Assembly: GCF_000146675.1 (NCBI RefSeq)
Contig: NZ_GL397214.1
Coordinates: forward strand, 2,003,604 to 2,067,603
Reading direction: 5' to 3'
Origin: Hoylesella marshii DSM 16973 = JCM 13450
Lineage (GTDB): Bacteria; Bacteroidota; Bacteroidia; Bacteroidales; Bacteroidaceae
Length of the DNA stretch: 64,000 nucleotides
A program made the translations under genes and the position numbers. The notes beneath the pieces were generated by a model that worked only from the letters and a program-made list of their open reading frames with translations, made no database searches and was not told where the DNA came from. Shown here in pieces: positions 42,982-52,450 of the stretch (positions within the stretch are counted from its first letter, which is position 1; the number at the start of each line of letters is the position of its first letter).

Positions 42982-44055
42982 ATGAAGGCGGAAGAAAACA
43001 TCTTTGAGACGGTGGAAGACTTGGAAGACGACGGGCAACAGGCGTTGTACGAACACTTCAGAACAGTCGTAGACAGCGGTCAGATGCCCGTGCGTATTGA
43101 CAAGTATCTCTTCGAGAAGATGCAGCACTCCAGCAGGAATCGCATCCAAAATGCGGCAGATGCCGGTTTTATCCATGTGAATGGCAAGCCGGTAAAGAGC
43201 AACTATAAGGTTCGCCCCTCGGATGTGGTCACATTGATGCTCGACCGTCCGCAGCACGACACTACGATAGAACCCGAAGAAATGCCGCTGGAGGTGGTAT
43301 ATGAAGATAATGATCTAATGGTCATCAACAAGCCGGCGGGTCTCGTTGTTCATCCGGGAGCAGGCAACTTTCATGGTACGTTGGTGAATGCGCTGGCTTG
43401 GTATCTGAAAGACCTTGACACCTATGACCCTAATGACCCTGAAGTGGGATTGGTGCATCGCATCGATAAAGACACGAGCGGTCTGCTGTTGATAGCCAAA
43501 ACACCGGAGGCAAAGTCGAAATTAGGCGTACAGTTTCTCAATAAGACCACCCATCGCAGCTATGTAGCTTTGGTATGGGGCAACTTTACCGATGAGGAAG
43601 GCCGGATAGAAGGCAACATCGCTCGCGACCCCAAAGACCGATTACGCATGACGGTCTTGCCGTCTGACTCGGAAATGGGTAAACCCGCAGTGACGCATTA
43701 TAAGGTGTTGGAACGTTTCGGCTATACGACATGGATAGAATGTGTGCTGGAAACGGGCAGAACCCATCAGATACGGGCACATATGAAGTATATAGGGCAT
43801 CCATTGTTTGGTGATGAGCGTTACGGCGGAACAGAGATACTGAGAGGTAATCGCAGCTCCACCTACAAGGCATTTGTACAGAATGGATTGAAAATATGTC
43901 CGCGTCAAGCCCTCCATGCACAGACGTTAGGATTTATACATCCCACCACCGGCCGACAAATGGACTTCACTTCACCTCTCCCTGAAGACCTGTCTGCACT
44001 TTTGAAACGTTGGCGGGGATTCATCAAAGGCAACGAACATAAAACAACTATATAG
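42982..44055 (+). CDS. rluD: RluD-type 23S rRNA pseudouridine synthase
   Basis: Isomerises uridines to pseudouridine, by family in helix 69 of 23S rRNA (positions 1911/1915/1917). The 357 residues contain an acidic N-terminal extension (about 1-33), an S4 RNA-binding domain (VRIDKYLFEKMQHSSRNRIQ) and the catalytic domain with the active-site aspartate in GLVHRIDKDTSGLLLIAKT. RTHQIRAHMKYIGHPLFGD near 255 is a family signature. The exact target could be that of RluC instead. Sits between the PASTA gene and ddl (3 bases). Confidence 0.88.
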   Translation: MKAEENIFETVEDLEDDGQQALYEHFRTVVDSGQMPVRIDKYLFEKMQHSSRNRIQNAADAGFIHVNGKPVKSNYKVRPSDVVTLMLDRPQHDTTIEPEEMPLEVVYEDNDLMVINKPAGLVVHPGAGNFHGTLVNALAWYLKDLDTYDPNDPEVGLVHRIDKDTSGLLLIAKTPEAKSKLGVQFLNKTTHRSYVALVWGNFTDEEGRIEGNIARDPKDRLRMTVLPSDSEMGKPAVTHYKVLERFGYTTWIECVLETGRTHQIRAHMKYIGHPLFGDERYGGTEILRGNRSSTYKAFVQNGLKICPRQALHAQTLGFIHPTTGRQMDFTSPLPEDLSALLKRWRGFIKGNEHKTTI

Positions 44056-44058
44056 CAC

Positions 44059-45060
44059 ATGAAAAGTATAAAGAGAACCATTGCCATCGTTTGCGGTGGC
44101 GATTCATCCGAACACGACGTATCATTACGTTCGGCGCAAGGGCTGTATTCTTTCTTCGACAAAGAGCGTTACAATGTATATATCGTAGACATCAAAGGCC
44201 AAGACTGGCGAGTAAATCTGCCGAACGGTGACGTTGCGCCCATTGATAGAAACGACTTCTCTTTCATGGAGAACGGCAAGTTTATGCTGTTTGACTATGC
44301 TTATATCACCATACACGGTACCCCGGGGGAGAACGGGCTTCTGCAAGGCTACTTTGAACTGCTGCATATCCCTTATTCCACGAGTGGCGTTTTGGTAGAA
44401 GCGCTTACATTCAACAAGTTTGTATTGAATCAATATCTGCGCGGTTACGGTGTCAGTGTAGCTGAAAGTATATTGGTTCGCCGGGGCTTTGAAGACCAGA
44501 TAGACGAAAAGACGATAGAAGAGAAGATAGGCTTGCCTTTCTTTGTGAAGCCCGCAGCAGACGGGAGTAGCTTTGGTGTCTCTAAGGTAAAGAACATAGA
44601 CCAACTGGCTCCCGCGTTGCGTAATGCGTTTATGGAGAGCGATGAAGTGATGATTGAGTCGTATCTGAAAGGCACGGAGATTTCCATCGGATGCTACAAG
44701 ACGCGTGAAAAGTCTGTTGTACTACCCGCTACGGAAGTGGTAACGAGCAACGAGTTCTTCGATTACGATGCAAAATACAACGGGCAGGTGCAGGAAATCA
44801 CTCCGGCACGTCTGTCGGAAGAGACTGCCGAACGGGTGAAACAAATCACCCATGCCATCTACGACATACTCCATTGCAATGGAATCATCCGTATTGATTA
44901 TATCATCACAAAGAACGAAGATGGTACGGAGAAAATCAATATGTTAGAAGTGAACACCACACCGGGCATGACCGCTACCAGCTTTATACCGCAGCAGATA
45001 CGTGCTGCCGGACTTAATATAACCGAGGTTCTGACAGAAATCGTAGAGAACCAATTCTAA
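44059..45060 (+). CDS. ddl: D-alanine--D-alanine ligase
   Basis: Cytoplasmic ATP-grasp enzyme making the D-Ala-D-Ala end of the peptidoglycan stem. The 333 residues begin IAIVCGGDSSEHDVSLRSAQG (the GGxSxEHxVS signature), followed by HGTPGENGLLQGYFELL, the ATP-grasp lysine region FVKPAADGSSFGVSKV, and the metal-binding MLEVNTTPGMTATSF. In place of the common Y in the omega loop there is a FDYDAKYN segment, which points to D-Ala rather than D-Lac specificity. Last of three tightly spaced genes, followed by a hairpin. Confidence 0.94.
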   Translation: MKSIKRTIAIVCGGDSSEHDVSLRSAQGLYSFFDKERYNVYIVDIKGQDWRVNLPNGDVAPIDRNDFSFMENGKFMLFDYAYITIHGTPGENGLLQGYFELLHIPYSTSGVLVEALTFNKFVLNQYLRGYGVSVAESILVRRGFEDQIDEKTIEEKIGLPFFVKPAADGSSFGVSKVKNIDQLAPALRNAFMESDEVMIESYLKGTEISIGCYKTREKSVVLPATEVVTSNEFFDYDAKYNGQVQEITPARLSEETAERVKQITHAIYDILHCNGIIRIDYIITKNEDGTEKINMLEVNTTPGMTATSFIPQQIRAAGLNITEVLTEIVENQF

Positions 45061-45078
45061 ACGATATGAGGGAAATGA

Positions 45079-45137
45079 GGAAACGAAACGGGCTATCCAT
45101 TGGCCAAGCAGTTCGTTTGCTCGTTTCCCTCTTTACT
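45079..45137 (+). terminator. Hairpin after ddl
   Basis: GGAAACGA (45079-45086) and TCGTTTCC (45121-45128) pair around a 34-base loop that can pair further, followed by CTCTTTACTTTA. Confidence 0.55.
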
Positions 45138-45157
45138 TTACCCATCACATCCATGTC

Positions 45158-46309
45158 ATGAAAATACCAGCAGTATTCGATACCATCCGCCCCTTTGAGC
45201 CAGAGGAACTGCCCGACGTGTTCCGTCGCCTCCTGAACGATGTGCAGTTCCGTCAAGTTCTCGCCTACGTCTTCCCCGACATCCCTTTCGAGGTGTTGCA
45301 AGCCAAGATGCTGCAATGTAAGAGCAGCCTCGATTTCCAAAAGGCTTTCTGCTACGGCTTCCTTGAACATCTGTTGGGTAAGACGGCGAAGAGCTGCGAT
45401 ATGGATACCAAGGCCATTGATACGCAGAAACGATATACCTTTGTGAGCAATCATCGCGACATTGTGCTTGATTCCGCCTTGCTCGATAAACTCTTGCTCG
45501 ATGCCGGCTTCACCACCACCTGCGAGATAGCCATCGGCGACAACCTGCTTTCCCTGCCGTGGGTGAAAGACCTCGTGAGGGTCAATAAATCTTTTATCGT
45601 GGAGCGGAACTTACCTATGCGACAGATGCTGCTCGCCAGCAAGAGGCTGTCGGACTACATGCACTTTGCTATCGACAGCAAAAACGAAAATATATGGATA
45701 GCCCAGCGTGAAGGACGTGCCAAGGATTCCGATGACCGCACCCAGCCCGCCGTACTTAAAATGCTCGCTATGGGTGGCGAAGGTTCTCTCATCCAGCGTC
45801 TTTCAGCCCTGCATATCGTGCCGCTCACCATCTCTTATGAATACGACCCCTGCGATTTCCTGAAGGCTAAAGAGTTTCAACAGAAACGAGACGATGCCCT
45901 CTTCCGCAAGTCGCCCGCCGACGACATCGTGAGCATGCAGACCGGTATCACGGGCTACAAAGGCCACATCCACTATCATTGTGCGCCTTGTATAGACGAT
46001 TTCCTGCACACACTCGGCCCTGATATACCCAAGACGGAACTCTTCGATACCATCGCCGCCTACATCGACCGACAGATACACCGGCATTACCGCTTGTATC
46101 CTATCAACTACATAGCTGCCGATCGCCTGGCAAACACCGACCGACATGCCGACCGATACACGTCTGACGACATCCGACAGTTCGATGAATACATCGCGCA
46201 ACGCCTCGCTCTCATCGACCTACCCCATCGAGACGACGACTTTCTGCGCAACCGTCTGCTTACCATGTATGCCAACCCCGTCATCAACCACCATCGTGTC
46301 GTAGACTGA
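45158..46309 (+). CDS. PlsC-like glycerol-3-phosphate acyltransferase
   Basis: A 383-residue protein with the PlsC acyltransferase motifs: the catalytic NHRDIVLDSALLD (an NHxxxxD form of block I, about residue 98), a block III-like IWIAQREGRAKDSDD (EGRxK in place of EGTRS), and a block IV-like LHIVPLTISYEYDP. It probably transfers an acyl chain to a lysophospholipid or a related acceptor at the membrane. No signal peptide or clear membrane segments. Downstream of ddl by 97 bases and 30 bases before a NigD-like lipoprotein gene. The acceptor is not predicted. Confidence 0.75.
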   Translation: MKIPAVFDTIRPFEPEELPDVFRRLLNDVQFRQVLAYVFPDIPFEVLQAKMLQCKSSLDFQKAFCYGFLEHLLGKTAKSCDMDTKAIDTQKRYTFVSNHRDIVLDSALLDKLLLDAGFTTTCEIAIGDNLLSLPWVKDLVRVNKSFIVERNLPMRQMLLASKRLSDYMHFAIDSKNENIWIAQREGRAKDSDDRTQPAVLKMLAMGGEGSLIQRLSALHIVPLTISYEYDPCDFLKAKEFQQKRDDALFRKSPADDIVSMQTGITGYKGHIHYHCAPCIDDFLHTLGPDIPKTELFDTIAAYIDRQIHRHYRLYPINYIAADRLANTDRHADRYTSDDIRQFDEYIAQRLALIDLPHRDDDFLRNRLLTMYANPVINHHRVVD

Positions 46310-46339
46310 CGGCCGTTTTATACTCATTCCCCTTCTGCC

Positions 46340-47002
46340 ATGCGTCAATTCATTTCTATAACAACCCTGTGTCTCCTGTTCGTTGCCTGCGAGTTCAACG
46401 ACTATAAGTCGGGCGACAATGCGTTGTCTTATCTGCGTGCCGACTTTGCAGAAGCCCATACATCGGCCGTCGGGCGTATAGACCATGCTGTGAATGATGC
46501 CGGCGAACACATACGTCTGTCGCCGCCGTTGGTCTGCAATTGGGCATCAAAGGCCGACACTCTCTACCGCACACTGCTCTATTATCAGCGAACGGACGAT
46601 GCAGCCTACAAACCCCTTGCTGCCGTTCGTGTGGCTGTGCTGGCCTTGCAACCTGCCTCCACACTGCCCCATGTGCCCACCGACCCTGTGACACTCGAAA
46701 GCCTTTGGTTGAGCAAAAATCGTAAATACATCAACTTAAGTATATTGTTGAAGACCGGAAAGGGCGATGTGCCCGATGCCCGTCAGCAGTTAGGCATGGT
46801 GATAGATGGCACAGAGACCGACGCCGAGGGCAAACGTCATGACCATCTGCGCCTGTTGCACGCCCAGAACAACGTACCCGAGTATTATTCCCATCGTGTT
46901 TATATCAGCCTGCCTGCTGGTCGCTACCATGCGGGCGACCGAGTCACACTCACTGTCAATACCTATCAAGGTACGATACAACGCACCGTCTCTTTCCCGT
47001 AA
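46340..47002 (+). CDS. NigD-like lipoprotein
   Basis: A 220-residue lipoprotein: lipobox LFVACEFN (cysteine about residue 17). The mature part looks like beta-rich NigD-type proteins: a paired WxSxxxKYINLSILL region (about 122-140) and a C-terminal series of strands ending RVYISLPAGRYHAGDRVTLTVNTYQG. NigD proteins were first seen in Prevotella bacteriocin loci, but the family is widespread in Bacteroidota, and no bacteriocin genes are visible here. Function unknown; assignment by overall pattern only. Confidence 0.55.
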   Translation: MRQFISITTLCLLFVACEFNDYKSGDNALSYLRADFAEAHTSAVGRIDHAVNDAGEHIRLSPPLVCNWASKADTLYRTLLYYQRTDDAAYKPLAAVRVAVLALQPASTLPHVPTDPVTLESLWLSKNRKYINLSILLKTGKGDVPDARQQLGMVIDGTETDAEGKRHDHLRLLHAQNNVPEYYSHRVYISLPAGRYHAGDRVTLTVNTYQGTIQRTVSFP

Positions 47003-47061
47003 AGATAAAGTTTTTTAGCGTAAGTCGGCATTCGTGCCCCGTACAGATGGCGTTTGTACGT

Positions 47062-47090
47062 AGAAAGGTCGGCAACCTTTCTTGGCAAAC
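47062..47090 (+). terminator. Possible terminator upstream of the RM genes
   Basis: Perfect 8-bp arms AGAAAGGT (47062-47069) and ACCTTTCT (47075-47082) with loop CGGCA. A smaller GTACA/TGTAC pair is just before it. No strong T tract. Confidence 0.45.
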
Positions 47091-47172
47091 ATCATCTTTT
47101 CAAACTGACGAATAATCGGAAAGCGAATCTCTTTTCCCTCTCATTCAGCTCTGCTAACACAATGATATTTAC

Positions 47173-47180
47173 TATCTTTG
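47173..47180 (+). promoter_or_regulatory. -7 box of the res-mod operon
   Basis: TATCTTTG, 78 bases before the res start. In the leader a 14-codon open frame (ATG at 47199, stop 47241-47243) ends just upstream of res. Confidence 0.5.
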
Positions 47181-47257
47181 CAAACGGTTAATACTAAAAT
47201 GAGTAACAATTATCAGAAGACAAGCACTAAGAATAAAAAATAAATAGTGAAATAATA

Positions 47258-50134
47258 ATGTTCTACAACATCATACAACGAAAGAGGGACAAATGGTTAA
47301 GCCGTGTAGACTGCTCTGTCAAATCTTTGCTTTCATATATTGAAAGTAAAGGCATGATGCGCGATGCTCAGATTGATGCAATTAAGACTTATCTATTCTT
47401 GAAAATAAAATGTGACAACAAGCCTTTATGGAGACTTTTCACAGAGGGTGATTTCTTATCTCTCAATCTTGATAATATGAGTCTTACAGCTAAGGGAAGG
47501 CATATTCTTGAAACTGATAAAGCAGCAGCTTCTCTTTATGAATATGCTTGTCAGCCTGATGAGCAAGGGAATGTTTCTGCACCAACATTAAAGAAATATA
47601 TTGAAGAGAATCCTGATACAATCGATTATGTATCAGTCTTTAAGAAGTTTTTTTATGATGTAGCTTATCCTGACTATATTTTTAGTTTGCCAATGGGAGC
47701 CGGTAAGACATATTTGATGGCTGCGTTTATCTATCTTGACTTGTATTTTTCCCTGAATGAACCCGACAATCCTGCCTTTGCGCATAACTTTATGATATTG
47801 GCTCCATCTGGTCTGAAGTCTTCGATTCTTCCCAGCATTAAGAATATACAAGACTTTGACCCTACATGGATACTACCAGAACCTGTCGCTTCACAAATTA
47901 AGAATGAGATTCAGTTTGAAATACTTGATGCACAGAAGACCGCACAAAAAAGTAATCTTGTTAAAAATCCAAATGCACAAAAGATAAATAGTCATTTAAC
48001 GTCAGACTATGTTCGTGGTTTGGTTGCTGTAACCAATGCCGAAAAGGTTATTCTTGATAAATATGATAAAAACAATGAACTATCTTTTCTAAGTAAAAAG
48101 GAGTTAAAGGAACTTGAAATATCGAACGAGCTTCGCTCCATTGTTGGAAAGATCCCTCATCTTTCTGTTTTCATTGATGAGGTGCATCATGCTTCAGACA
48201 GCGATATAAAACTCCGACAGGTTGTGAACGGGTGGACAGAGACAGAGACCTTTAACTCTGTATTAGGCTTCTCGGGCACACCTTATCTCGCCTCTGCCGA
48301 GTCGGTGGATGTGGATTCAAACCTGTCATTGCAAAACAAGAACCTTGCTAATGTTGTCTATTATTATCCATTGATAGAAGGTGTGGGTAACTTCTTAAAA
48401 CAGCCAACGATAAAGGTCTCTACTGGAGGATATGATACGATTGTTCGTAAAGGAATAACCGAATTTCTTGATACTTATGGCAATTTCGTATATGCTAATG
48501 GTACTTGTGCTAAGTTGGCTGTCTATTGCGGGCGTATAGAGAATTTGGAAGAGGAGATCTACCCAATTGCAGCAGAGCTCGTCGGCAAATATGGGTTAAT
48601 ACCAACTGATACAATTCTTAAATATCACGGAGGAAATAAACAATACTCCGTCCCAGAGAGTGCAGCTACCGAATTTGCTTCATTAGATACCAAGCTATCA
48701 AAGATAAAGATTATTCTATTAGCACAGATAGGAAAAGAGGGTTGGGATTGTAAGAGCCTAGCTAGTATTATTTTGCCCCAGAAAGGAGCATGCCCACAAA
48801 ATATGGTATTACAGACCTCTTGCCGTTGTTTGCGACAAGTGGAAAAGAAGGCTAAAGAAACTGCCCTTATTTGGCTTAATGAAGATAATGCCAAGACACT
48901 TAACAAGGAATTGGACAAGCAGCAGCATACATCTATTGAGGAACTTAACAGAGGGGGGAGTGCCAAACTTCACACTTTGCAACGTTTTTCTCGTATGGAA
49001 AAACTGCGTGTACCGCCTATTGATTTCTTTCAACTGAAGGTATCTTACCCGACATTAGTTTTAGAAGAGGAACTAAACACACCGAAAGAACTGCAAAGGG
49101 ACGATATTCTTTCTACCAGTGATTTACAACTCATCAGCCAACAGAACTTAAAAGGAGAAATAGAAAGCAAAACAGTAGAACAGTTGCAAGATGATGAGCA
49201 TGATATACCAATTACATTTAATAGTTGGCTGCATCTTATCTGTAAAGAAAGTTTTGGCACGTTATTCATGGCACAGCTTAAAAAATATGCCACCGCTCTG
49301 CAAACTATCTTTGATACTATAACAGAGACACGTAATGGTATATACTTTCTTAAAGGAGAGTACAACCAAATGGCTGTCCGCTCCAACGTGCGCAAAGCCT
49401 TTATTCCTCATCGTTCTATTGATGTGAAGGAGGAAGTGATACCAGAGACTGCTGAACTTCTTCAGATTAAAAACTTCCATTCAACAATAGAAGTTGCCAA
49501 TACTTCTAAATACTTTCCTGATCAAGAGCAAGTATTAAAGATTGTTGATGCAGATAAAGGAAAGAAACAACTAAAGGCAGAAATACAAACAACCATTGAT
49601 ACGCTTAAAACATTAGGCAGGCAAGAGCAAACTATACAAGACTTATTAGATAATCCCGATAGTTACGAGCCAATGGATAGCAACATCAATGACAAGACTT
49701 ATCACTATCTTCCTTATAAGTTTGACAGTGGTTTCGAAGTTAAATATTTCTCTAAGACACTTCAAACCATCATACGTAATAAGCAACTCGAGTTTTATTT
49801 CAATGGCGATGACAGCCTTACCGAATTCAAAATACGTTGCTATAGGAAGCATGGTAAGAACTGGAGCCCACTTGGCAATTACACGCCCGACTTCTTAGTG
49901 ATTAGCAGAGATGAACAGGACACAATCAAACAAATACTTATCATTGAGACTAAAGGCGAAGGCTTTGCTGCCAAGTTTGCCGAACGCAGGCAGTTTATGA
50001 AAGAAGAGTTTGTGAAACTTAATAACGAGCGTTTTGGTTACAATCGATTCAGTTTCTTGTATATCGAAGATACAATGACACCAACTGAACAAGATGAGAA
50101 GACTATCAACGCTATCAATCAATTTTTCAAATAA
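47258..50134 (+). CDS. res: Type III restriction enzyme, Res subunit
   Basis: ATP-dependent helicase-nuclease. The 958 residues contain the SF2 motifs: Walker A LPMGAGKTYLMAAF (about 143-156), the DEVH box in FIDEVHHASDSD (about 303), the motif III-like GFSGTPYLAS, and motif VI in TSCRCLRQVEKK (about 520). The C-terminal PD-(D/E)xK nuclease is complete: NYTPDFLVIS ... ILIIETKGEG (about 865-915). It needs the following Mod protein for sequence recognition. Base composition is more AT-rich than its neighbours and codons differ, suggesting transfer. The order res-mod is the reverse of the classical mod-res order. No frameshift or stop was seen. Confidence 0.9.
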   Translation: MFYNIIQRKRDKWLSRVDCSVKSLLSYIESKGMMRDAQIDAIKTYLFLKIKCDNKPLWRLFTEGDFLSLNLDNMSLTAKGRHILETDKAAASLYEYACQPDEQGNVSAPTLKKYIEENPDTIDYVSVFKKFFYDVAYPDYIFSLPMGAGKTYLMAAFIYLDLYFSLNEPDNPAFAHNFMILAPSGLKSSILPSIKNIQDFDPTWILPEPVASQIKNEIQFEILDAQKTAQKSNLVKNPNAQKINSHLTSDYVRGLVAVTNAEKVILDKYDKNNELSFLSKKELKELEISNELRSIVGKIPHLSVFIDEVHHASDSDIKLRQVVNGWTETETFNSVLGFSGTPYLASAESVDVDSNLSLQNKNLANVVYYYPLIEGVGNFLKQPTIKVSTGGYDTIVRKGITEFLDTYGNFVYANGTCAKLAVYCGRIENLEEEIYPIAAELVGKYGLIPTDTILKYHGGNKQYSVPESAATEFASLDTKLSKIKIILLAQIGKEGWDCKSLASIILPQKGACPQNMVLQTSCRCLRQVEKKAKETALIWLNEDNAKTLNKELDKQQHTSIEELNRGGSAKLHTLQRFSRMEKLRVPPIDFFQLKVSYPTLVLEEELNTPKELQRDDILSTSDLQLISQQNLKGEIESKTVEQLQDDEHDIPITFNSWLHLICKESFGTLFMAQLKKYATALQTIFDTITETRNGIYFLKGEYNQMAVRSNVRKAFIPHRSIDVKEEVIPETAELLQIKNFHSTIEVANTSKYFPDQEQVLKIVDADKGKKQLKAEIQTTIDTLKTLGRQEQTIQDLLDNPDSYEPMDSNINDKTYHYLPYKFDSGFEVKYFSKTLQTIIRNKQLEFYFNGDDSLTEFKIRCYRKHGKNWSPLGNYTPDFLVISRDEQDTIKQILIIETKGEGFAAKFAERRQFMKEEFVKLNNERFGYNRFSFLYIEDTMTPTEQDEKTINAINQFFK

Positions 50135-50143
50135 AGACAAATT

Positions 50144-52090
50144 ATGGCAATCAAATATATTTCTTACGATCCCAATGTCCTCGAAGGACAAGCAATACTC
50201 AACAACTTTGTGCACACGCAGCGCATTCTCCGCTATCGTGATAACGGTAAGGTTTTTGAACGTATTCAGCGTGGTATGCCACTCTACGAAGTAGAAAGTC
50301 AAGAAGTGGTGGGCAAGAATCCTAATCATAATCTTGTGCTTCGTGGCGAATGTCTTTCTGCCTGTGCTTATCTTAAAGAAAAGGGAATGAAAGTAGACCT
50401 TGTTTATATCGACCCACCTTTTGCAAGTGGTGCCGATTATGCCAAGAAGGTTTATATTCGTCGCAATCCAAAAGTGGCAGAGGCTATTAAGCAAGCCGAG
50501 ACAGAGATTGATAATGAAGACCTCCGCAACTTCGAAGAAAAAATGTATGGCGATGTGTGGGATAAGGAACGCTATCTGAATTGGATGTATGAGAATCTCG
50601 TTGCAATCAAAGCTGTTATGAGCGATACCGCATCTATCTATGTGCATTTGGATTGGCACATAGGACATTATGTAAAAATTCTTATGGACGAGATATTTGG
50701 AGAGGATAAGTTTAGGAATGAGATTGTGTGGCATTACCCTGGTGGGATTAAAGCTATACCAACCTATTTCCCACGAAAGCATGATACCATTTATGTTTAT
50801 TCAAAAGGAGATATTGTAACCTACAATGTTCAACGTAAGAGTATACAAGAAAATTCTTTATACAATAGATGGATTAAATATAGTGAAGATGGAGAAGCAA
50901 TAACCTATAGGAACTTTCCCCGCAAAGACAAAGTGAAATTTGAAATGTATGTAAATCGTTTTATCTCTCAAAATGGGCGGAAGCCTCAAGAAAATGATGA
51001 GCTTTATAGATTTGAAGGAGCTATGATTGATGACGTTTGGAGCGATTGTCCAGCTGTTTTTAGATCATCAGAAGATATAAACTACTCCACCCAAAAACCC
51101 GAAGCCCTATTAGAACGTATTATCAAAGCCAGCAGTAATGAGGGTATGCTTGTGGCAGACTTCTTTGGTGGTAGTGGCGTTACGGCAGCTGTCGCAAATA
51201 GATTAGGGCGCAAGTTTATTCATTGCGATATTGGTATTAACAGCATTGAGACTACACGCGACCGATTGCGTAAGGCTGGGGCAGAGTTTGAAGTGATGGA
51301 GATAAAAGATGGCGTTTCGCTCTATCGCAACCCTGTGCAGACAATGGACAAGCTAAAGAGCTTAATACCTGGACTTCGCAATGAAGATGCACTCGATAAG
51401 TTCTGGGAAGGAAGTATTTATGATACGAAAGAGGGTATGTTGCCTGTTTATCTTCCAAACTTAATGGATAGTAGTACTCGCTTGTTAGACACAGCACTGA
51501 TGAATCGCATTCTGAAAGAAGCAATGCCCGACCTGCCTGACGAAACTAAAAAAGTAGTTGTTTATTATATAGATATCACAGATATAAAAGAAATAAAGCA
51601 ATTCATTAAAGAGCAGAACAACACGCTGATAGAGGTTGAACTGAGAGACTTAAAGAACGTGCTCGACAACGTTGTTGTAGAAGACGATGCCGAGTTTGAT
51701 GTGAAGAAAGTCCAACCAAAAGGTGAGGCTTTCAAAGTGTGGCAAGTAAGCATCAATCGTTTCTTTAGCGACCGTGTGAATAAGAAGATAGAAGAGTTCA
51801 ATCTTAAAGGACAGCAACAAGCGTTGAATGGTGGTAAAGAATTTAACCCTATCACGTTGAGTGAAGAAGGACTTGAAACAATCGAGTTCATCAGCCTTGA
51901 TAGTACTTCTGCCGATGCTTCTTCTCCTTGGCACAGCGACTCCGAAATTCTCATTGACCGCCTTGGTTATGTACGTAAGAATGGTATTGATACCAAAACC
52001 TTTTGGGATGGTACAATTACTTCAGACAACAAACCTCTCCGCCTCAAGATAAGAAATATCTGTGGGGATGAGACGGTGTATAAAATTTAA
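50144..52090 (+). CDS. mod: Type III DNA adenine methyltransferase, Mod subunit
   Basis: A beta-class N6-adenine methyltransferase and specificity subunit of the RM enzyme. Of 648 residues, the catalytic motif IV is [16 protein letters not shown] (DPPF, about 84-99), followed by the target recognition region (about 185-310), then [17 protein letters not shown] (motif X) and the SAM site [19 protein letters not shown] (motif I, about 338-356). The motif order IV-TRD-X-I is the beta class order. About 290 residues follow, of the kind that binds Res in type III systems. It begins 9 bases after the res stop. R1 copy C begins 41 bases after its end. Confidence 0.9.
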   Translation: MAIKYISYDPNVLEGQAILNNFVHTQRILRYRDNGKVFERIQRGMPLYEVESQEVVGKNPNHNLVLRGECLSACAYLKEKGMKVDLVYIDPPFASGADYAKKVYIRRNPKVAEAIKQAETEIDNEDLRNFEEKMYGDVWDKERYLNWMYENLVAIKAVMSDTASIYVHLDWHIGHYVKILMDEIFGEDKFRNEIVWHYPGGIKAIPTYFPRKHDTIYVYSKGDIVTYNVQRKSIQENSLYNRWIKYSEDGEAITYRNFPRKDKVKFEMYVNRFISQNGRKPQENDELYRFEGAMIDDVWSDCPAVFRSSEDINYSTQKPEALLERIIKASSNEGMLVADFFGGSGVTAAVANRLGRKFIHCDIGINSIETTRDRLRKAGAEFEVMEIKDGVSLYRNPVQTMDKLKSLIPGLRNEDALDKFWEGSIYDTKEGMLPVYLPNLMDSSTRLLDTALMNRILKEAMPDLPDETKKVVVYYIDITDIKEIKQFIKEQNNTLIEVELRDLKNVLDNVVVEDDAEFDVKKVQPKGEAFKVWQVSINRFFSDRVNKKIEEFNLKGQQQALNGGKEFNPITLSEEGLETIEFISLDSTSADASSPWHSDSEILIDRLGYVRKNGIDTKTFWDGTITSDNKPLRLKIRNICGDETVYKI

Positions 52091-52450
52091 AATAATTTAC
52101 TGGACAATAACAATAGTTCTTCAGTCTATTCATATGCGAGTTCGGGATAAGGCAATCGGACTATAAGCCCCGACGGGGCGTAAGACCTTAGGCAGGGCGT
52201 GGCGCTCGTAAGAGCGCAACCCCTGATAAGCATGTGCGGAAAGATGAACTCCGTAGGGTTGACGGAGGGTGGAGAGTTGGTGTTCTGTCACCCTTTGCTT
52301 CCTCTCCGTTTCAGCGAACTTCGTTTCAGGGCTTGGATAGCGGGACTCCAGGACATAGGGGCTGCGCTACCGCTTACCCCTGTCTAAGGTCTGTCGCCCC
52401 TTTGGGGTTATTATAAGAATCTTTTATCCCGAACTCGCATAAAAGGGAGA
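52091..52450. other. 360-bp gap filled by R1 copy C
   Basis: Apart from about 40 AT-rich bases after mod and 7 bases before the histidine kinase stop codon, this gap is one R1 element. Short frames at 52199-52416 are within the repeat and are rejected. Confidence 0.75.
52132..52443 (+). repeat. R1 element, copy C
   Basis: About 312 bp. Left end ATATGCGAGTTCGGGATAAG, right end TTTTATCCCGAACTCGCATA. Both ends carry the same change (ATGCGAG in place of ACGCGAG), so pairing of the two ends is kept. It shares with copy A the segment CGTTTCAGCGAACTTCG near 52308. The right end lies 7-8 bases from the stop codon of the leftward histidine kinase gene. Confidence 0.8.

Noticed and set aside
49895..50782. 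Leftward open frame of 295 codons across the res-mod junction
   Set aside because: Covers the ends of two genes with clear motifs; no domain of its own.
50144..52090. Phase-variable simple repeat in mod
   Set aside because: Phase-variable type III mod genes carry tetra- or pentanucleotide tracts or long homopolymers; none is seen in or before this gene.
47258..52090. A wider defence island (BREX, DISARM, Pgl or similar) around the restriction genes
   Set aside because: Neighbours on both sides are ordinary chromosomal genes (NigD-like lipoprotein, histidine kinase); no further defence gene is present.
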